A stretch of 49,934 nucleotides of DNA from Kiritimatiellia bacterium. Its GTDB lineage: Bacteria; Verrucomicrobiota; Kiritimatiellia; SLAD01. The notes under the pieces are model-generated. The model had not been told where the DNA came from and did not search any database. It saw only the letters and a list, made by a program, of their open reading frames with translations. The DNA is taken from NCBI GenBank assembly GCA_007136425.1, contig SLGY01000128.1, positions 1 to 49,934 of the forward strand, read 5' to 3'. This document shows positions 26,183 to 35,980 of this stretch, in pieces. The number at the start of each line of letters is the position of its first letter. Positions within the stretch are counted from its first letter, which is position 1. The translations under genes and the position numbers were made by a program.

Positions 26183-26667
26183 GAAAAGCCGAATCCAAGA
26201 TCGTTGCGCGCGATACCGTTCGGGCGGAATGCGACCGGCTGAAAGACCAGGGCAAGACCGTGGTCTTTACCAACGGCTGTTTTGATATTCTGCATACCGG
26301 ACATATTTCCTATCTGACCTTCGCCCGAGAGCAAGGCGACGCCCTCATCGTAGGAGTCAATTCCGATTCCTCGGTCAAGAAGGGGAAAGGAGACAGGCGT
26401 CCGGTCAATGGCCAGGTTGAGCGGGCCTTGGTCTTGGCGGCGCTGGAATGCGTGGATGCCGTCGTCATCTTTGACGAAGATGAACCCGCCGCTCTCGTTG
26501 AGGAAATTCTTCCGGATGTGCTGGTCAAGGGCGAAGACTGGGCGCATTATGTCAGTGGACGGGAGATTGTGGAGCAGCACGGCGGGAAGGTGGTGCTTGC
26601 GCCGTTGGTCCGGGGGAAGTCGACCACGGACACGATCGAGAAGATTCGACAGGCATATGGCCGATGA
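26179..26667 (+). CDS. rfaE2: D-glycero-beta-D-manno-heptose 1-phosphate adenylyltransferase (stand-alone)
   Basis: Adds AMP from ATP to heptose-1-phosphate to form ADP-heptose for LPS inner core. It is the cytidylyltransferase-like half of Hld[20 protein letters not shown] (HxGH motif), [30 protein letters not shown] and [18 protein letters not shown]. At 162 aa only the adenylyltransferase domain is present; the kinase (HldA/RfaE1) must be elsewhere. The start GTG 26179 overlaps the icd stop by 4 bases. The hldD start overlaps its own stop by 4 bases, so all three are probably translated in a coupled way. Confidence 0.93.
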   Translation: MRKAESKIVARDTVRAECDRLKDQGKTVVFTNGCFDILHTGHISYLTFAREQGDALIVGVNSDSSVKKGKGDRRPVNGQVERALVLAALECVDAVVIFDEDEPAALVEEILPDVLVKGEDWAHYVSGREIVEQHGGKVVLAPLVRGKSTTDTIEKIRQAYGR

Positions 26668-27635
26668 GCAGGAAGATTATCGTAACCGGTGGCGCCGGTT
26701 TTATCGGGCGCAATATTGTCGCCGCGCTGAACGCGCTCGGCGAACAGCAGATCCTCGTTGTGGATGACCTGGGCGCGTCTGAAAAATGGAAGAATCTGGT
26801 CGGGCTGCGGTTCGAAGATTATCTCGACAAAGATGATTTTCGCGGGCGGATTCGGGAAGACCGGATTGACGGGGTTCGTGCGATTCTTCATATGGGCGCC
26901 TGCAGTTCCACCACTGAACGGGATGCGTCCTATCTGGCCGACAACAATTACCGCACCTCGCGGGAATTATGTGAGTGGTGTTTGACCCATGGCGCGCGCT
27001 TTGTGTATGCCTCCAGCGCGGCGACCTATGGCGACGGCGCCCTCGGCTATTCGGACGAGGACAACGTCACCCCGACGCTGCGCCCCCTGAATATGTACGG
27101 CTACTCGAAGCACATGTTTGATTTATGGGCTTTGCAGAAAGGCCTCTTCAGCATGATCGCCGGCTTGAAATTCTTCAACGTGTACGGCCCGTATGAAGAG
27201 CACAAAGGCGATATGCGTTCCGTCGTCAACAAGGCTTACGAACAGATTCTGAACACGGGTGAAGTGCGGCTTTTCAAGTCGTACAAACCGGAATACGAGG
27301 ACGGCGAACAGGTGCGCGACTTCGTGTACGTAAAGGATGCCGTTGACCTGACGCTCTATTTCCTCGAACACCCGGAGGCGTCGGGCTTGTTCAACTGCGG
27401 CACGGGCCAAGCGCGGTCCTGGAACGATCTGGTGAACGCCGTATTCGCCGCGATGGGCCGTGAGCCGAATATCCGGTACATCGAAATGCCCGAATCCTTG
27501 AGAAGCAAGTATCAGTATTTTACACAGGCCGACATGGCTAAAGTGAAGCGAGCCGGTTACGACAGACCGTTTACTTCATTGGAAAACGGTGTTATGGAGT
27601 ACGTGCAGGAATATCTCTCGAAACGTTCCGATTGA
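26664..27635 (+). CDS. hldD: ADP-L-glycero-D-manno-heptose 6-epimerase
   Basis: Epimerises ADP-D,D-heptose to ADP-L,D-heptose, the sugar donor for LPS inner core. Extended SDR enzyme of 323 aa: IIVTGGAGFIGRNIVAAL (nucleotide binding), LHMGACSSTTERDASYL and FVYASSAATYGDG. YGYSKHMFD gives the catalytic Tyr-x-x-x-Lys, and FFNVYGPYEEHKGDMRSV follows. These match E. coli HldD/RfaD motif by motif. It directly follows the adenylyltransferase and completes the ADP-heptose route, evidence that the cell makes a heptose-containing LPS. Confidence 0.96.
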   Translation: MSRKIIVTGGAGFIGRNIVAALNALGEQQILVVDDLGASEKWKNLVGLRFEDYLDKDDFRGRIREDRIDGVRAILHMGACSSTTERDASYLADNNYRTSRELCEWCLTHGARFVYASSAATYGDGALGYSDEDNVTPTLRPLNMYGYSKHMFDLWALQKGLFSMIAGLKFFNVYGPYEEHKGDMRSVVNKAYEQILNTGEVRLFKSYKPEYEDGEQVRDFVYVKDAVDLTLYFLEHPEASGLFNCGTGQARSWNDLVNAVFAAMGREPNIRYIEMPESLRSKYQYFTQADMAKVKRAGYDRPFTSLENGVMEYVQEYLSKRSD

Positions 27636-27641
27636 GCCGCC

Positions 27642-28733
27642 ATGCAAGTTATTCGCGACTGGTTTAAACGAAATCTTTCCGATCCACAGGTCGTCATTCT
27701 CACCGCTTTCCTCGTGGTGGGGACGCTGATCATCCTTTATATGGGCAGGATTCTTGCGCCCGTGCTGGCCAGCGTGGTCATCGCCTATCTATTGGAAGGC
27801 ATAGTGCGGATGCTGGAAAAGAATCGGATGCCGCGTAATCTCGCGGTCACATTGGTGTTTACCGTGTTTATGGCATTTCTGCTGGTGGTCTTCTTCGGGT
27901 TGTTGCCCATGCTGTCCCGTCAGGTCATTCAGGTGGTGCAGCAGTTGCCCAAAATGATGCAATGGGCGCAGGTGGAACTGATGCAGTTGCCCGAGCGGTA
28001 TCCGGAAATCGTATCCCGGGAACAGGTGGTGGGGTTGGTTGAGATGATGCGTCAGGAAATCGGCCGCTTGGGGCAGCGGGTCCTTTCCATTTCCGTGGCA
28101 TCATTGCAGGCGGTGATTACCTTTCTTGTGTACCTCGTCCTGATGCCGCTGCTGGTATTCTTCTTCTTGAAGGATAAGAATCTCATTATTGCGTGGTTTG
28201 CCGGGCTGTTGCCGGAGGATCGGCGTTTGACAACGGAAGTGTGGCATGATGTGGATCGGCAGATCGGAAATTACATCAGAGGCAAAGTCTGGGAGATCCT
28301 GATTGTGTGGGCGGTGACGTCCCTGACCTTCTACTGGCTTGGCCTTGAATTCGCAATGCTGATTGGCTTCTTTGTCGGCCTTTCCGTGTTGATCCCTTAT
28401 ATCGGCGCGACGGTCATGACGTTGCCCGTGGCGTTGATGGGCTATTTCCAGTTCGGCTTGGTACCGGAATTCTTTTATGTGCTTATTGCGTATCTCGTAA
28501 TCCAGCTTCTGGACGGCAATTTACTCGCGCCACTATTGCTTTCGGGCGTGGTCAACCTCCATCCGATAGCCGTGATTGTGGCGTTGTTGGTCTTCGGCGG
28601 GATATGGGGGTTCTGGGGAGTCTTTTTCGCCATTCCGCTGGCGACGCTGGTCCAGTCGGTCTTGCGCGCCTGGCCGCGCAAACCGAGAAAGGGGGACACT
28701 CCCCCCGGCAATTCCGCGCCCGCCAACGCTTAA
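27642..28733 (+). CDS. AI-2E/PerM-family membrane permease
   Basis: Integral membrane protein of 363 aa with about eight hydrophobic helices. Helices are visible at VVILTAFLVVGTLIILYMGR, LAPVLASVVIAYLLEG, LAVTLVFTVFMAFLLVVFF and VITFLVYLVLMPLLVFFFL, with the family signature region GLSVLIPYIGATVMTLPVAL and the end IWGFWGVFFAIPLATLVQSV. Family members export quorum signals (TqsA), exchange Na+/H+ or are uncharacterised; the substrate here is unknown. It starts 6 bases after hldD, so it is probably the last gene of the icd-heptose transcript. The downstream gap holds a long dyad at 28781-28818. Confidence 0.88.
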   Translation: MQVIRDWFKRNLSDPQVVILTAFLVVGTLIILYMGRILAPVLASVVIAYLLEGIVRMLEKNRMPRNLAVTLVFTVFMAFLLVVFFGLLPMLSRQVIQVVQQLPKMMQWAQVELMQLPERYPEIVSREQVVGLVEMMRQEIGRLGQRVLSISVASLQAVITFLVYLVLMPLLVFFFLKDKNLIIAWFAGLLPEDRRLTTEVWHDVDRQIGNYIRGKVWEILIVWAVTSLTFYWLGLEFAMLIGFFVGLSVLIPYIGATVMTLPVALMGYFQFGLVPEFFYVLIAYLVIQLLDGNLLAPLLLSGVVNLHPIAVIVALLVFGGIWGFWGVFFAIPLATLVQSVLRAWPRKPRKGDTPPGNSAPANA

Positions 28734-28780
28734 ACGCCACACCCGATCACTCGCACAACCTCCCTCGTCCAACGTCATCT

Positions 28781-28818
28781 CTGTCATCCAATTTGACGAT
28801 CGTCAAAATAAATGACAG
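28781..28818. promoter_or_regulatory. Long AT-rich dyad between convergent genes
   Basis: CTGTCAT (28781-28787) and ATGACAG (28812-28818) flank a perfect 16-base palindrome TTTGACGATCGTCAAA (28792-28807), with four-base unpaired spacers on each side. It lies between the AI-2E gene and the convergent small membrane gene. It could be a bidirectional terminator-like hairpin, though it lacks a T-run and GC-rich stem, or a protein-binding dyad. Confidence 0.5.
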
Positions 28819-28899
28819 ATATGAAAGCGTAACATGCTTGAAAATAGAACGTTGTAAAAAGTACGGGTTTCCCTTGGGCGGGGGATTTCGCAGACTCTC

Positions 28900-29085
28900 T
28901 CAACGCGTTTCCACTGCGGGCGCGGGATCGGGTTCCTGGCTTCTCAGATGGATATAGCGGGCGGTAAGTCCAAGCAGGGCGAGGGCCAGAATCGCGACAA
29001 CAAGCCAGCGCTCCTCTTCGGTCAAGTGGAACCAAAGCTTCCAGGGCGCATGTCCCGAATCTTTTTGTTCCGATTGGGCGCTCAT
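28900..29085 (-). CDS. Small single-pass membrane protein downstream of leuS
   Basis: No family recognised. The 61-aa protein starts MSAQSEQKDSGHAPWKLWFH, has one clear transmembrane helix (WLVVAILALALLGLTARYI, about residues 26-45) and a short polar tail ending PAPAVETR. ATG 29085 begins one base after the leuS stop, so translation is likely re-initiated from leuS. The N-in orientation is suggested by the Arg-rich C-side but is not certain. Confidence 0.6.
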   Translation of the reverse strand: MSAQSEQKDSGHAPWKLWFHLTEEERWLVVAILALALLGLTARYIHLRSQEPDPAPAVETR

Positions 29086-29086
29086 T

Positions 29087-31615
29087 TCAGGATACCGCAA
29101 TGTTTACCAAGCGGCCCGGTACAACAATGACCTTGCGCACGGTCTTGCCCTCAATCCATTTCTGCACCTGCGGGTCGGCCAAGGCTTCCTGTTCGATGGC
29201 CGCCTGATCCGCTTCAGCGCCAACCATAATTCGTCCCCGTAATTTGCCGTTCACCTGCAGGACGATTTCCATCTGTGCGCGGTGCAAGGCCGCCTCGTTG
29301 ACGCGTGGCCATTCCGTTTGCAGGATGCTCGGCGCACGCCCCAATTCCTGCCATAACTCTTCGGCGATATGCGGCGCAAATGGAGAGATCAAGACGACAA
29401 TGGTCTCCATCGTTTCACGAAAGACGGCGCGCACCTGGTCGGAACTGTTGTTGTTTACCTTGATATCGTCTGCGGCGTTCATCAGTTCCATGATCTGCGC
29501 GATGGCGGTGTTGAAATGGAAGTCGCCCTCCAGATCACGTGTGATGCGCCGAATGGACTCGTGTAATTTGCGATACAAATCGCGTTCCGGTTGCTGCATG
29601 TGCTGTAAGTCGGGTTGCAATGTTTTGGCGTCGCGCAACAAGTCCCGGTGCTCGTACACACGCCGCCACAGACGGCGCAGGAAGCGAAAGGCGCCTTCCA
29701 CGCCGGCGTCGTTCCACTCGGCCTCCTTCTCAGGCGGACCGATAAAGAGCGTGTACAGCCGCACGGTGTCCGCGCCATATTCCCGGATTAACTCTTCCGG
29801 GCTGACCACGTTGCCCTTGGATTTGGACATCTTGTAAAGCTGCCCGTCCTTTTCGCTGCGTTTGGTAATCATGCCCTGCGTGAAAAGCTGTTTGAACGGT
29901 TCTTCGAAGTGAATCAGTCCGAGGTCATGAATGGCCTTGGTGAAGAAGCGCGCATACATGAGATGCAGAATCGCATGTTCGATGCCCCCGATGTATTGAT
30001 CGACCGGTAGCCAGTTGTCGCAGAGCTCCGTGTCGATGGCCTTGGTGTCGTCCCGCGCCGAAAGGTAACGGAAGAAGTACCAACTCGAATCCACGAACGT
30101 GTCCATGGTGTCGCTTTCCCGGCGTGCGGGTTTGCCGCATTGCGGGCAGTCGACCTGGGTGAACGCAGCGCAGCTTTTCAGCGGAGATTCACCCGACGGC
30201 TTGAATTCTACGTCCTCGGGCAACAAGACGGGCAGGTCGCTCTCCGGTACGGGTACCATGCCGCAGTCGTCACAATAGATGATGGGGATCGGCGCTCCCC
30301 AGTAACGCTGACGACTGATCAGCCAGTCGCGTAAACGATACTGGATGACCGGTCCGCCGAATCCCTTTTCTTCTGCATACGCCGCCATCTTTGGAATGGC
30401 TTCGCGGTTCGGCATGCCGGAGAAGGGGGGCGAATCCACGACGATCCCGTCATCGACATACGCGTCCTCCATCTCATCCACGTTCAGCGTTTGATCCGGG
30501 TTTTGTATCGAGAGCCGGATCGGCAGCTTATATTTCTTCGCGAAAGCCCAATCCCGTGTGTCGTGCGCGGGCACGGCCATTACCGCGCCCGTTCCGTATT
30601 CCAGCAGGACGTAGTCACCGACCCATAGCGGGATCTGCTCGCCGTTATACGGATTGACGACGTACCGTCCGGTGAACACCCCGTTCTTGTCGCCTTCCGT
30701 TGTCCGCTCGATCGAACTCAAGCGGCCCGCCTGCTGGACGAAATCCATGACGCTCTTCTCTTCGGGAAGACCTTGGACCATTTCAGCGATGCCGGGATAT
30801 TCCGGTGCGAGCACCATGTAGGTACAGCCATAGATCGTGTCCACGCGTGTCGTGAAGCAGGGCACGACGTCCGACGTGTCGGCAACGCCGTCTTCGCGCG
30901 GGACGAGCGTGAAGTTCAGTCGTGCGCCTTCGCTGCGTCCGATCCAGTTTTCCTGCATGGACTTCACGCGTTCCGGCCAGCCGTCGAGTTGCTCAAGATC
31001 GTCAAGGAGGCGCTGTGCATAGTCGGTGATTTTGAAGAACCATTGCGAGAGCATTTTCTTTTCGACAACGGCCCCGGAGCGGTCCGCTGTGCCGTCCGGC
31101 AACACCTGTTCGTTGGCCAGCACGGTTTGATCCACGGGATCCCAGTTGACGGCCGCTTCCTTTTTATACGCCAATCCGCGTTCGTAGAACTTCAGGAACA
31201 ACCATTGCGTCCACTTGTAATAGTCGGGCAAGCACGACGTAACCTCGCGTTCCCAGTCGTAACAGCAGCCCCATGAGCGGAGCTGCGCCTTCATCAAGGC
31301 GATATTTTGGAGGGTGCTTTCCCGGGGATGGGTTCCGCTTTTGATCGCGGCGTTTTCGGCGGGCAATCCGAAGGCGTCCCAGCCCATGGGCGTGAGGACG
31401 CGCAGGCCGCGCATCTTCTTGTAGCGCGCCACGGCGTCGCCAATGATGTAATTGCGGCCGTGCCCGACATGCAGGGTGCCGGAAGGATAGGGGAACATCA
31501 TCAGGCAATAATACTTGTCCTCTGCGGATGTTGCATCGGTGTGAAACAGGCCCTGTTCCTCCCAGTAGTCCTGCCATTTGGCCTCGATTTCGCCGAACGG
31601 ATATTTCTCTTTCAT
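29087..31615 (-). CDS. leuS: Leucyl-tRNA synthetase
   Basis: Charges tRNA-Leu with leucine. The 842-aa class I enzyme shows the HIGH-type motif in [31 protein letters not shown], and the editing (CP1) domain region with [19 protein letters not shown] and [33 protein letters not shown] precedes a Cys-rich zinc-like patch, and KMSKSKGNV is the KMSKS loop. The C-terminal anticodon domain ends [11 protein letters not shown]. Length and order match bacterial LeuRS. The small membrane protein gene follows at once; metF lies upstream on the same strand. Confidence 0.97.
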   Translation of the reverse strand: MKEKYPFGEIEAKWQDYWEEQGLFHTDATSAEDKYYCLMMFPYPSGTLHVGHGRNYIIGDAVARYKKMRGLRVLTPMGWDAFGLPAENAAIKSGTHPRESTLQNIALMKAQLRSWGCCYDWEREVTSCLPDYYKWTQWLFLKFYERGLAYKKEAAVNWDPVDQTVLANEQVLPDGTADRSGAVVEKKMLSQWFFKITDYAQRLLDDLEQLDGWPERVKSMQENWIGRSEGARLNFTLVPREDGVADTSDVVPCFTTRVDTIYGCTYMVLAPEYPGIAEMVQGLPEEKSVMDFVQQAGRLSSIERTTEGDKNGVFTGRYVVNPYNGEQIPLWVGDYVLLEYGTGAVMAVPAHDTRDWAFAKKYKLPIRLSIQNPDQTLNVDEMEDAYVDDGIVVDSPPFSGMPNREAIPKMAAYAEEKGFGGPVIQYRLRDWLISRQRYWGAPIPIIYCDDCGMVPVPESDLPVLLPEDVEFKPSGESPLKSCAAFTQVDCPQCGKPARRESDTMDTFVDSSWYFFRYLSARDDTKAIDTELCDNWLPVDQYIGGIEHAILHLMYARFFTKAIHDLGLIHFEEPFKQLFTQGMITKRSEKDGQLYKMSKSKGNVVSPEELIREYGADTVRLYTLFIGPPEKEAEWNDAGVEGAFRFLRRLWRRVYEHRDLLRDAKTLQPDLQHMQQPERDLYRKLHESIRRITRDLEGDFHFNTAIAQIMELMNAADDIKVNNNSSDQVRAVFRETMETIVVLISPFAPHIAEELWQELGRAPSILQTEWPRVNEAALHRAQMEIVLQVNGKLRGRIMVGAEADQAAIEQEALADPQVQKWIEGKTVRKVIVVPGRLVNIAVS

Positions 31616-31651
31616 GATTATTCCGATGGTAAGGAACGATCCCGGATGCCG

Positions 31652-32536
31652 TTATCGTCCGAAACACTCTTTGAGCGCGGGCGCCAGCGGCGCTTTGGAA
31701 CGATTAAGAATGTACAGGTGAATGCCCGGGACATCGTGTTTCAACAGGTCTTTGATCTGGTTAACCGTCCAGTTGATCCCGACTTCTTGCGCCTTATCCG
31801 GATCGTCGCCCGCCTTTTCAAGGGCGCGCACCAGGGCTGCAGGCAGGGCCGCCCCGCACATTGACGCCATTCGCCGGAGTTGTTTGAGGGATATGGGCGG
31901 AAGCAGGCCGGGCAGGATAGGTGCGCGGATGCCCCACTCTCGGGCGCGCTTCGTGAAGTCGTAGAAGGAACGGTTATCGTAAAACAATTGGGTCGTCACA
32001 AAAGCGCCGCCCATATCCACCTTGTCTTTCAGGTAGAGGATGTCCGATTCCGGGGAAAGCGCCTCCTGATGGGTTTCCGGATAGCCCGCCACACCGCAAC
32101 AGATGTCCGGATGCCGTTTCTTGATAAAGCGTACCAGGTCGTTCGCGTGGCCGAGTCCGTCAGGATGCGGGCGGAACCGTGTTTCTCCCTTGGGGGGATC
32201 GCCGCGCAGCGCCATGATGTTCCGCATGCCGGCGTCGTACACGCTGTCGATGATCGACGCGAGCTCGTCGCGACTGCTACCGACGCAGGTCAGATGGTGC
32301 ATCACCGGTGTATGGCCGGCTTCGCGAAGATGTTGGCATGCCTGGAACGTACTTGCGCGGGTCGAGCCGCCGGCCCCGAAGGTGACCGTGACAAAATCCG
32401 GTCGGGTCGGTTTCAATGCCTCCGCCACCTTCTTGAATTGGTCCATGCCCGCGTCGTCTTTGGGCGGGAAAAATTCATAGGAGAGTAGCGGAGACCGTGC
32501 TTCCGCAAGCAATTCACTAATGAGTCTTTCAGCCAT
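31652..32536 (-). CDS. metF: Methylenetetrahydrofolate reductase
   Basis: Reduces 5,10-methylene-THF to 5-methyl-THF, the methyl donor for methionine. The 294-aa FAD-binding TIM barrel shows LLSYEFFPPKDDAG (substrate Glu), RPDFVTVTFGAGGSTR, HLTCVGSSRDEL, IMALRGDPPKGE, FVTTQLFYDNRSFYDF and PILPGLLPPISLKQL. It complements metX/metY at the window start, so methylation and sulfur branches are both encoded here. leuS follows 36 bases downstream; upstream is the HU terminator. Confidence 0.96.
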   Translation of the reverse strand: MAERLISELLAEARSPLLSYEFFPPKDDAGMDQFKKVAEALKPTRPDFVTVTFGAGGSTRASTFQACQHLREAGHTPVMHHLTCVGSSRDELASIIDSVYDAGMRNIMALRGDPPKGETRFRPHPDGLGHANDLVRFIKKRHPDICCGVAGYPETHQEALSPESDILYLKDKVDMGGAFVTTQLFYDNRSFYDFTKRAREWGIRAPILPGLLPPISLKQLRRMASMCGAALPAALVRALEKAGDDPDKAQEVGINWTVNQIKDLLKHDVPGIHLYILNRSKAPLAPALKECFGR

Positions 32537-32618
32537 GATCTTCCTGTCGTTATAATCGACGTTCCATTAAAGGTTTCTTCGCGGCGCCTGTAAACGAAGA
32601 ATATCGCCGTTCATATAT

Positions 32619-32653
32619 AAAAAGAAATCGCGGCTGTTGCCAGCCGCGATTTC
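32619..32653 (-). terminator. Intrinsic terminator of the HU gene
   Basis: A perfect 13-bp stem (32624-32636 with 32641-32653), a four-base loop and a run of five T on the minus strand (32619-32623) directly after. It lies 24 bases past the HU stop and separates HU from metF. Confidence 0.92.
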
Positions 32654-32676
32654 ACGGTGTGTTGTAACGCAATTAA

Positions 32677-32961
32677 TCAGAGCGTTGCATCTTTTGCCGC
32701 CTTGGCGATGCGGAACTTCAAAACCTTCTTTGCCGGGATTTTGATCGTTTCGCCGGTGGCCGGATTACGGCCCATACGCGCCTTGCGCTTTACGACGATC
32801 AATTTGCCGAGACCGGGGATGGTAAATCCGTTCTTGGCCCCTTTGTAGGCTTGCGCGACCAGATTTTCGAGTATCGCGGCGGCTTGTTTCTTCGTGACAT
32901 CACCGGCTTCTGCAAGCTCTGCGACGATCTGCGTTTTGGTCTTGGTCTTGGCTTTGGCCAT
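32677..32961 (-). CDS. HU-family DNA-binding protein
   Basis: Nucleoid-associated histone-like protein that bends DNA. The 94-aa length is standard. Start region MAKAKTKTKTQIVAELAE is more Lys/Thr-rich than usual, then VTKKQAAAILENLVAQAYKG, FTIPGLGKLIVVKRKARMGR, and the DNA-binding arm GRNPATGETIKIPAKKVLKF. The frame is open upstream to 33141 but only the part from ATG 32961 matches HU; GGAAAGG precedes it. It has its own terminator, so it is probably monocistronic and highly expressed. Confidence 0.95.
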   Translation of the reverse strand: MAKAKTKTKTQIVAELAEAGDVTKKQAAAILENLVAQAYKGAKNGFTIPGLGKLIVVKRKARMGRNPATGETIKIPAKKVLKFRIAKAAKDATL

Positions 32962-33137
32962 ATTGTTTTCCTTTCCTTCCGTTCCTTGTTTGACATTGTC
33001 GCCGGACGGCTCATCCGCCCTTAGCCCAGTCGAGTGAAAAAGATAGTCATTGAAGGGGAAAAGGCAATCATATTTTCGTTTGCCGACAGGCGCCGGCACT
33101 ATCCCCGATTCACATGTCTCAACCGGAAAAACTCCGG

Positions 33138-33593
33138 TCAAATACCCTGATGAAACAGGATGGCGATCAGGATCCCGAGCAACATGCCGAAGAAGACCTC
33201 GTAACGGGTATGACCGAGCAGTTCCGCCAGTTTCTTTTCCGAGAAGTGGTGTTCTTTGAACAGTTCCTCCACGATCTGGTTCAGTAACCGTGCCTGTTGG
33301 CCGGCGGCGCGGCGAAAGCTTTGCGCGTCGAACATTACAACCAGGGCAAAGCCCAAGGCCAGGGCAAAGAGCGGGCTGCCGAAGCCCGCCGTCAAGCCGA
33401 TGGACGTCGCCAGTGCGCTGACCATGGAGGAATGAGAGCTGGGCATTCCGCCGGTACTGACGAAGATATAGAAATCCATCTTGCGGGTTCTCAGCACGTG
33501 AATGATGAATTTGAGGGCCTGCGCGATGAGCCAGGCGAAAAAGGCGCTGATAACCGCGGGGTTGGCAAAAAAAGTGTTTCCTGTGGCTGACAT
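33138..33593 (-). CDS. Divergent PAP2-family (DUF212) membrane protein
   Basis: A 151-aa membrane protein with the DUF212 signature: FAWLIAQALKFIIHVL, STGGMPSSHSSMVSALATSIG (phosphatase-like GMPSSHS), DAQSFRRAAGQQARLLNQ, LAELLGHTRYEVFFGMLLG. Family members resemble acid phosphatases of the PAP2 type; function is poorly known. The frame extends to 33635, but ATG 33593 (MSATGNTFFANPAV) fits the family start. Divergent from sodA with 108 bases between starts. Confidence 0.88.
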   Translation of the reverse strand: MSATGNTFFANPAVISAFFAWLIAQALKFIIHVLRTRKMDFYIFVSTGGMPSSHSSMVSALATSIGLTAGFGSPLFALALGFALVVMFDAQSFRRAAGQQARLLNQIVEELFKEHHFSEKKLAELLGHTRYEVFFGMLLGILIAILFHQGI

Positions 33594-33701
33594 GGGCGGA
33601 GTATATCTATTGCGTCCGCCACTGGACAAGGTCAAATGCGTGCGTATACTGTGCGCTGTTAGTGGACAGGAAACGAAACATCAATCAAAAGGAGAGTCCG
33701 A

Positions 33702-34328
33702 ATGGCCCATACATTACCAGAATTAACCTATGCGAAAGATGCACTCGAACCACATATCGATGCGCGTACCATGGAAATCCATCATGGGAAGCATCATGCG
33801 ACCTATGTGAACAACCTCAATGCGGCTTTGGAAAAGCACCCGGAATTGGCCGATAAGCCCTTGGAGGACCTGATTTCGGATCTCTCGTCGGTACCGGAGG
33901 ATATTCGTACGGCGGTGCGCAATAACGGGGGCGGTCATTATAACCATGCCCTGTTCTGGCAGATCCTTGCTCCGAACGCCGGCGGAACGCCGGGAGGAGA
34001 ACTGGCCGCGGCGATTGAGAAGGATCTGGGCGGATTCGACGCCTTTAAAGAGGCGTTTGCGAAAGCCGCAACGACGCGGTTCGGGTCCGGCTGGGCCTGG
34101 CTAAGCGTTAAGGACGACGGTACGTTGTGCGTGTGCTCCACGCCCAACCAGGATAACCCTCTCATGAAGGGCGTGCATGATTGTCTCGGACAACCCATCC
34201 TTGGACTGGACGTCTGGGAACATGCCTACTACCTGAACTATCAGAACCGTCGGCCGGATTACATCGCCGCCTGGTGGAACGTGGTGAACTGGAAGAAGGT
34301 CGAGGAACTCTACAACGCCGCTAAATAA
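33702..34328 (+). CDS. sodA: Cytoplasmic superoxide dismutase (Mn-type sequence)
   Basis: Detoxifies superoxide in the cytoplasm; there is no signal peptide. The 208-aa protein has [47 protein letters not shown] and [15 protein letters not shown], giving the three His and one Asp metal ligands. Gly-Gly before HYNH, and Gln in TPNQDNPL, place it with Mn/cambialistic enzymes. It begins ATG 33702 with AGGAG upstream and ends before a strong terminator, so it is monocistronic. It is a close paralogue of the Tat-exported enzyme at 4825-5598. Confidence 0.96.
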   Translation: MAHTLPELTYAKDALEPHIDARTMEIHHGKHHATYVNNLNAALEKHPELADKPLEDLISDLSSVPEDIRTAVRNNGGGHYNHALFWQILAPNAGGTPGGELAAAIEKDLGGFDAFKEAFAKAATTRFGSGWAWLSVKDDGTLCVCSTPNQDNPLMKGVHDCLGQPILGLDVWEHAYYLNYQNRRPDYIAAWWNVVNWKKVEELYNAAK

Positions 34329-34349
34329 GTAAACAATAAGATCCTGCAG

Positions 34350-34385
34350 GCCGCCGACGCCGTTATGGTGTCGGCGGCTTTTTTT
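34350..34385 (+). terminator. Intrinsic terminator of sodA
   Basis: A 12-bp GC-rich stem (34350-34361 with 34367-34378, one G-U pair) around GTTAT, followed directly by seven T (34379-34385). Confidence 0.95.
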
Positions 34386-34502
34386 GCGGTCTTGTCGGAC
34401 GGCCTTTTGGCGTTCGCGCCCAACGGATGGCTTGTCAGAAGGCGGGGTTTGTAACAACATGGCGGTTCTGAGCGGAGGTACTCGCCGAAAGGAGGCACAG
34501 GC

Positions 34503-35957
34503 ATGTCGCATTTGGACGTCTTTTGGGGGCTGATCATCATCGGTCTGTTTCTTGTCGTGGCCAGAATGCTGAAGGCAAGAATTACGATCTTCGAGTCATT
34601 GTTCATTCCCAGCTCGATCATTGCCGGTTTCCTTGTGCTGCTGTTGGGTGCTCAAGGGTTGGGTTGGGTTGTTACGAACGTCTTCGGCGCCGGACACGGG
34701 TTGGCCAATGGATTATTTCCCGAGAGATTGGTCGCCGTATGGCGTGGCTTGCCCGGCTTGTTAATCAGCGTGGTCTTTGCGGCTCTGTTTCTCGGCAAGC
34801 CGATTCCGGGCATTCGAGAGATTTGGATGCGGGCCGGACCGCAGGTGGTGTTCGGTCAGACTTTAGCCTGGGGGCAATACGTGGTCGGAATTACGTTGTG
34901 TCTGCTTGTGTTGACGCCCGTATTCGGACTGAACCCGCTGGCCGGCGCACTGATCGAAATTGGTTTCGAGGGCGGACATGGTACGGCGGCCGGCATGGCG
35001 CAGACCTTTCGTGATCTGGGCTTCGATGAGGGGGCCGATCTTGCGCTCGGCCTGGCTACCGTCGGCCTGGTGACAGGCGTGGTATTGGGAACCGTCGTAA
35101 TCAATTGGGCGGCTCGGCGCGGGCACATAAAGTTGTCGGATCAGGGGAAAGTACGGCTGCGGGATGCGCCGCGCGCGGCCGGCACGGACAGGGATACGCT
35201 TGAAGAAGCCCGGGAACTGCAATGGGAGAAGGAACAGGAGGCAAAACCCACGGATCCTTTGTCCGTGCATCTGGGGGTAGTCGGTTTGGCCATCGGGATC
35301 GGGTGGTTGCTTCGAGAGGGTTTGTTATGGATTGAGAGGACGACCTGGGGCGCCGACGATGGGTTGGTATTAATTGCCTACGTGCCGCTGTTTCCACTCG
35401 CAATGATAGGCGGGGTAATCGTGCAGTTGGTTGTGGATAAGACGCGTCAGCAACATCATATCAACCGACGATTAATGAATCGCATATCGGGTACGGCATT
35501 GGATTTTACGATCGTTTCCGCGCTCGGCACATTATCTCTGATGGCCTTGGGCGAGAATATGGGGCCTTTTCTGATGCTGGCGGCTGCGGGGATACTCTGG
35601 AATTTATTCGGTCTTATCGTCCTGGCACCGCGCCTGATTCCGCTCGGTTGGTTCGAACGCGGTGTCGGGGACTACGGTCAGTCCATGGGGGTCACGGTTA
35701 CCGGCCTGCTTCTCATGCGGATGGCCGATCCCCGAAACGAATCCGGCGCCCTGGAAAGCTTCGGGTACAAACAGCTGTTGTTCGAGCCCATCGTCGGCGG
35801 GGGACTTTTCACGGCGGCGTCCATGCCATTGATTGCCGAGTTCGGACCGGTATTCGTGCTGGGATTGTGCAGTAGTGTGACCCTGTGCTGGCTCCTTGTG
35901 GGCTACCTCTTTTTCGGTCGTCTCATTCGTCGGCGAGGGACGAGGACTGGTTTGTGA
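34503..35957 (+). CDS. GltS-like sodium:glutamate symporter family protein
   Basis: Secondary transporter of 484 aa with about ten to twelve hydrophobic helices. The GltS-type motif region IEIGFEGGHGTAAGMAQTF is clear, as are ARITIFESLFIPSSIIAGF near the start and VGDYGQSMGVTVTGLLLMRM in the second half (second inverted-repeat signature). A charged cytoplasmic loop of about 50 residues (GHIKLSDQGKVRLRDAP on) separates the halves. GltS of E. coli is about 400 aa, so this is a longer branch and glutamate specificity is not proven. It is preceded by AAAGGAGG and lies in its own unit, convergent with the MFS gene. Confidence 0.82.
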   Translation: MSHLDVFWGLIIIGLFLVVARMLKARITIFESLFIPSSIIAGFLVLLLGAQGLGWVVTNVFGAGHGLANGLFPERLVAVWRGLPGLLISVVFAALFLGKPIPGIREIWMRAGPQVVFGQTLAWGQYVVGITLCLLVLTPVFGLNPLAGALIEIGFEGGHGTAAGMAQTFRDLGFDEGADLALGLATVGLVTGVVLGTVVINWAARRGHIKLSDQGKVRLRDAPRAAGTDRDTLEEARELQWEKEQEAKPTDPLSVHLGVVGLAIGIGWLLREGLLWIERTTWGADDGLVLIAYVPLFPLAMIGGVIVQLVVDKTRQQHHINRRLMNRISGTALDFTIVSALGTLSLMALGENMGPFLMLAAAGILWNLFGLIVLAPRLIPLGWFERGVGDYGQSMGVTVTGLLLMRMADPRNESGALESFGYKQLLFEPIVGGGLFTAASMPLIAEFGPVFVLGLCSSVTLCWLLVGYLFFGRLIRRRGTRTGL

Positions 35958-35980
35958 GCCGAAACGGACGTTGTTCGGGC

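Noticed and set aside
35955-35980. Hairpin GAGCC-GAA / TTC-G-GGCTC at the GltS-MFS junction
   Set aside because: Bulged 8-bp stem without a T-run; overlaps the gene ends and cannot be distinguished from chance.
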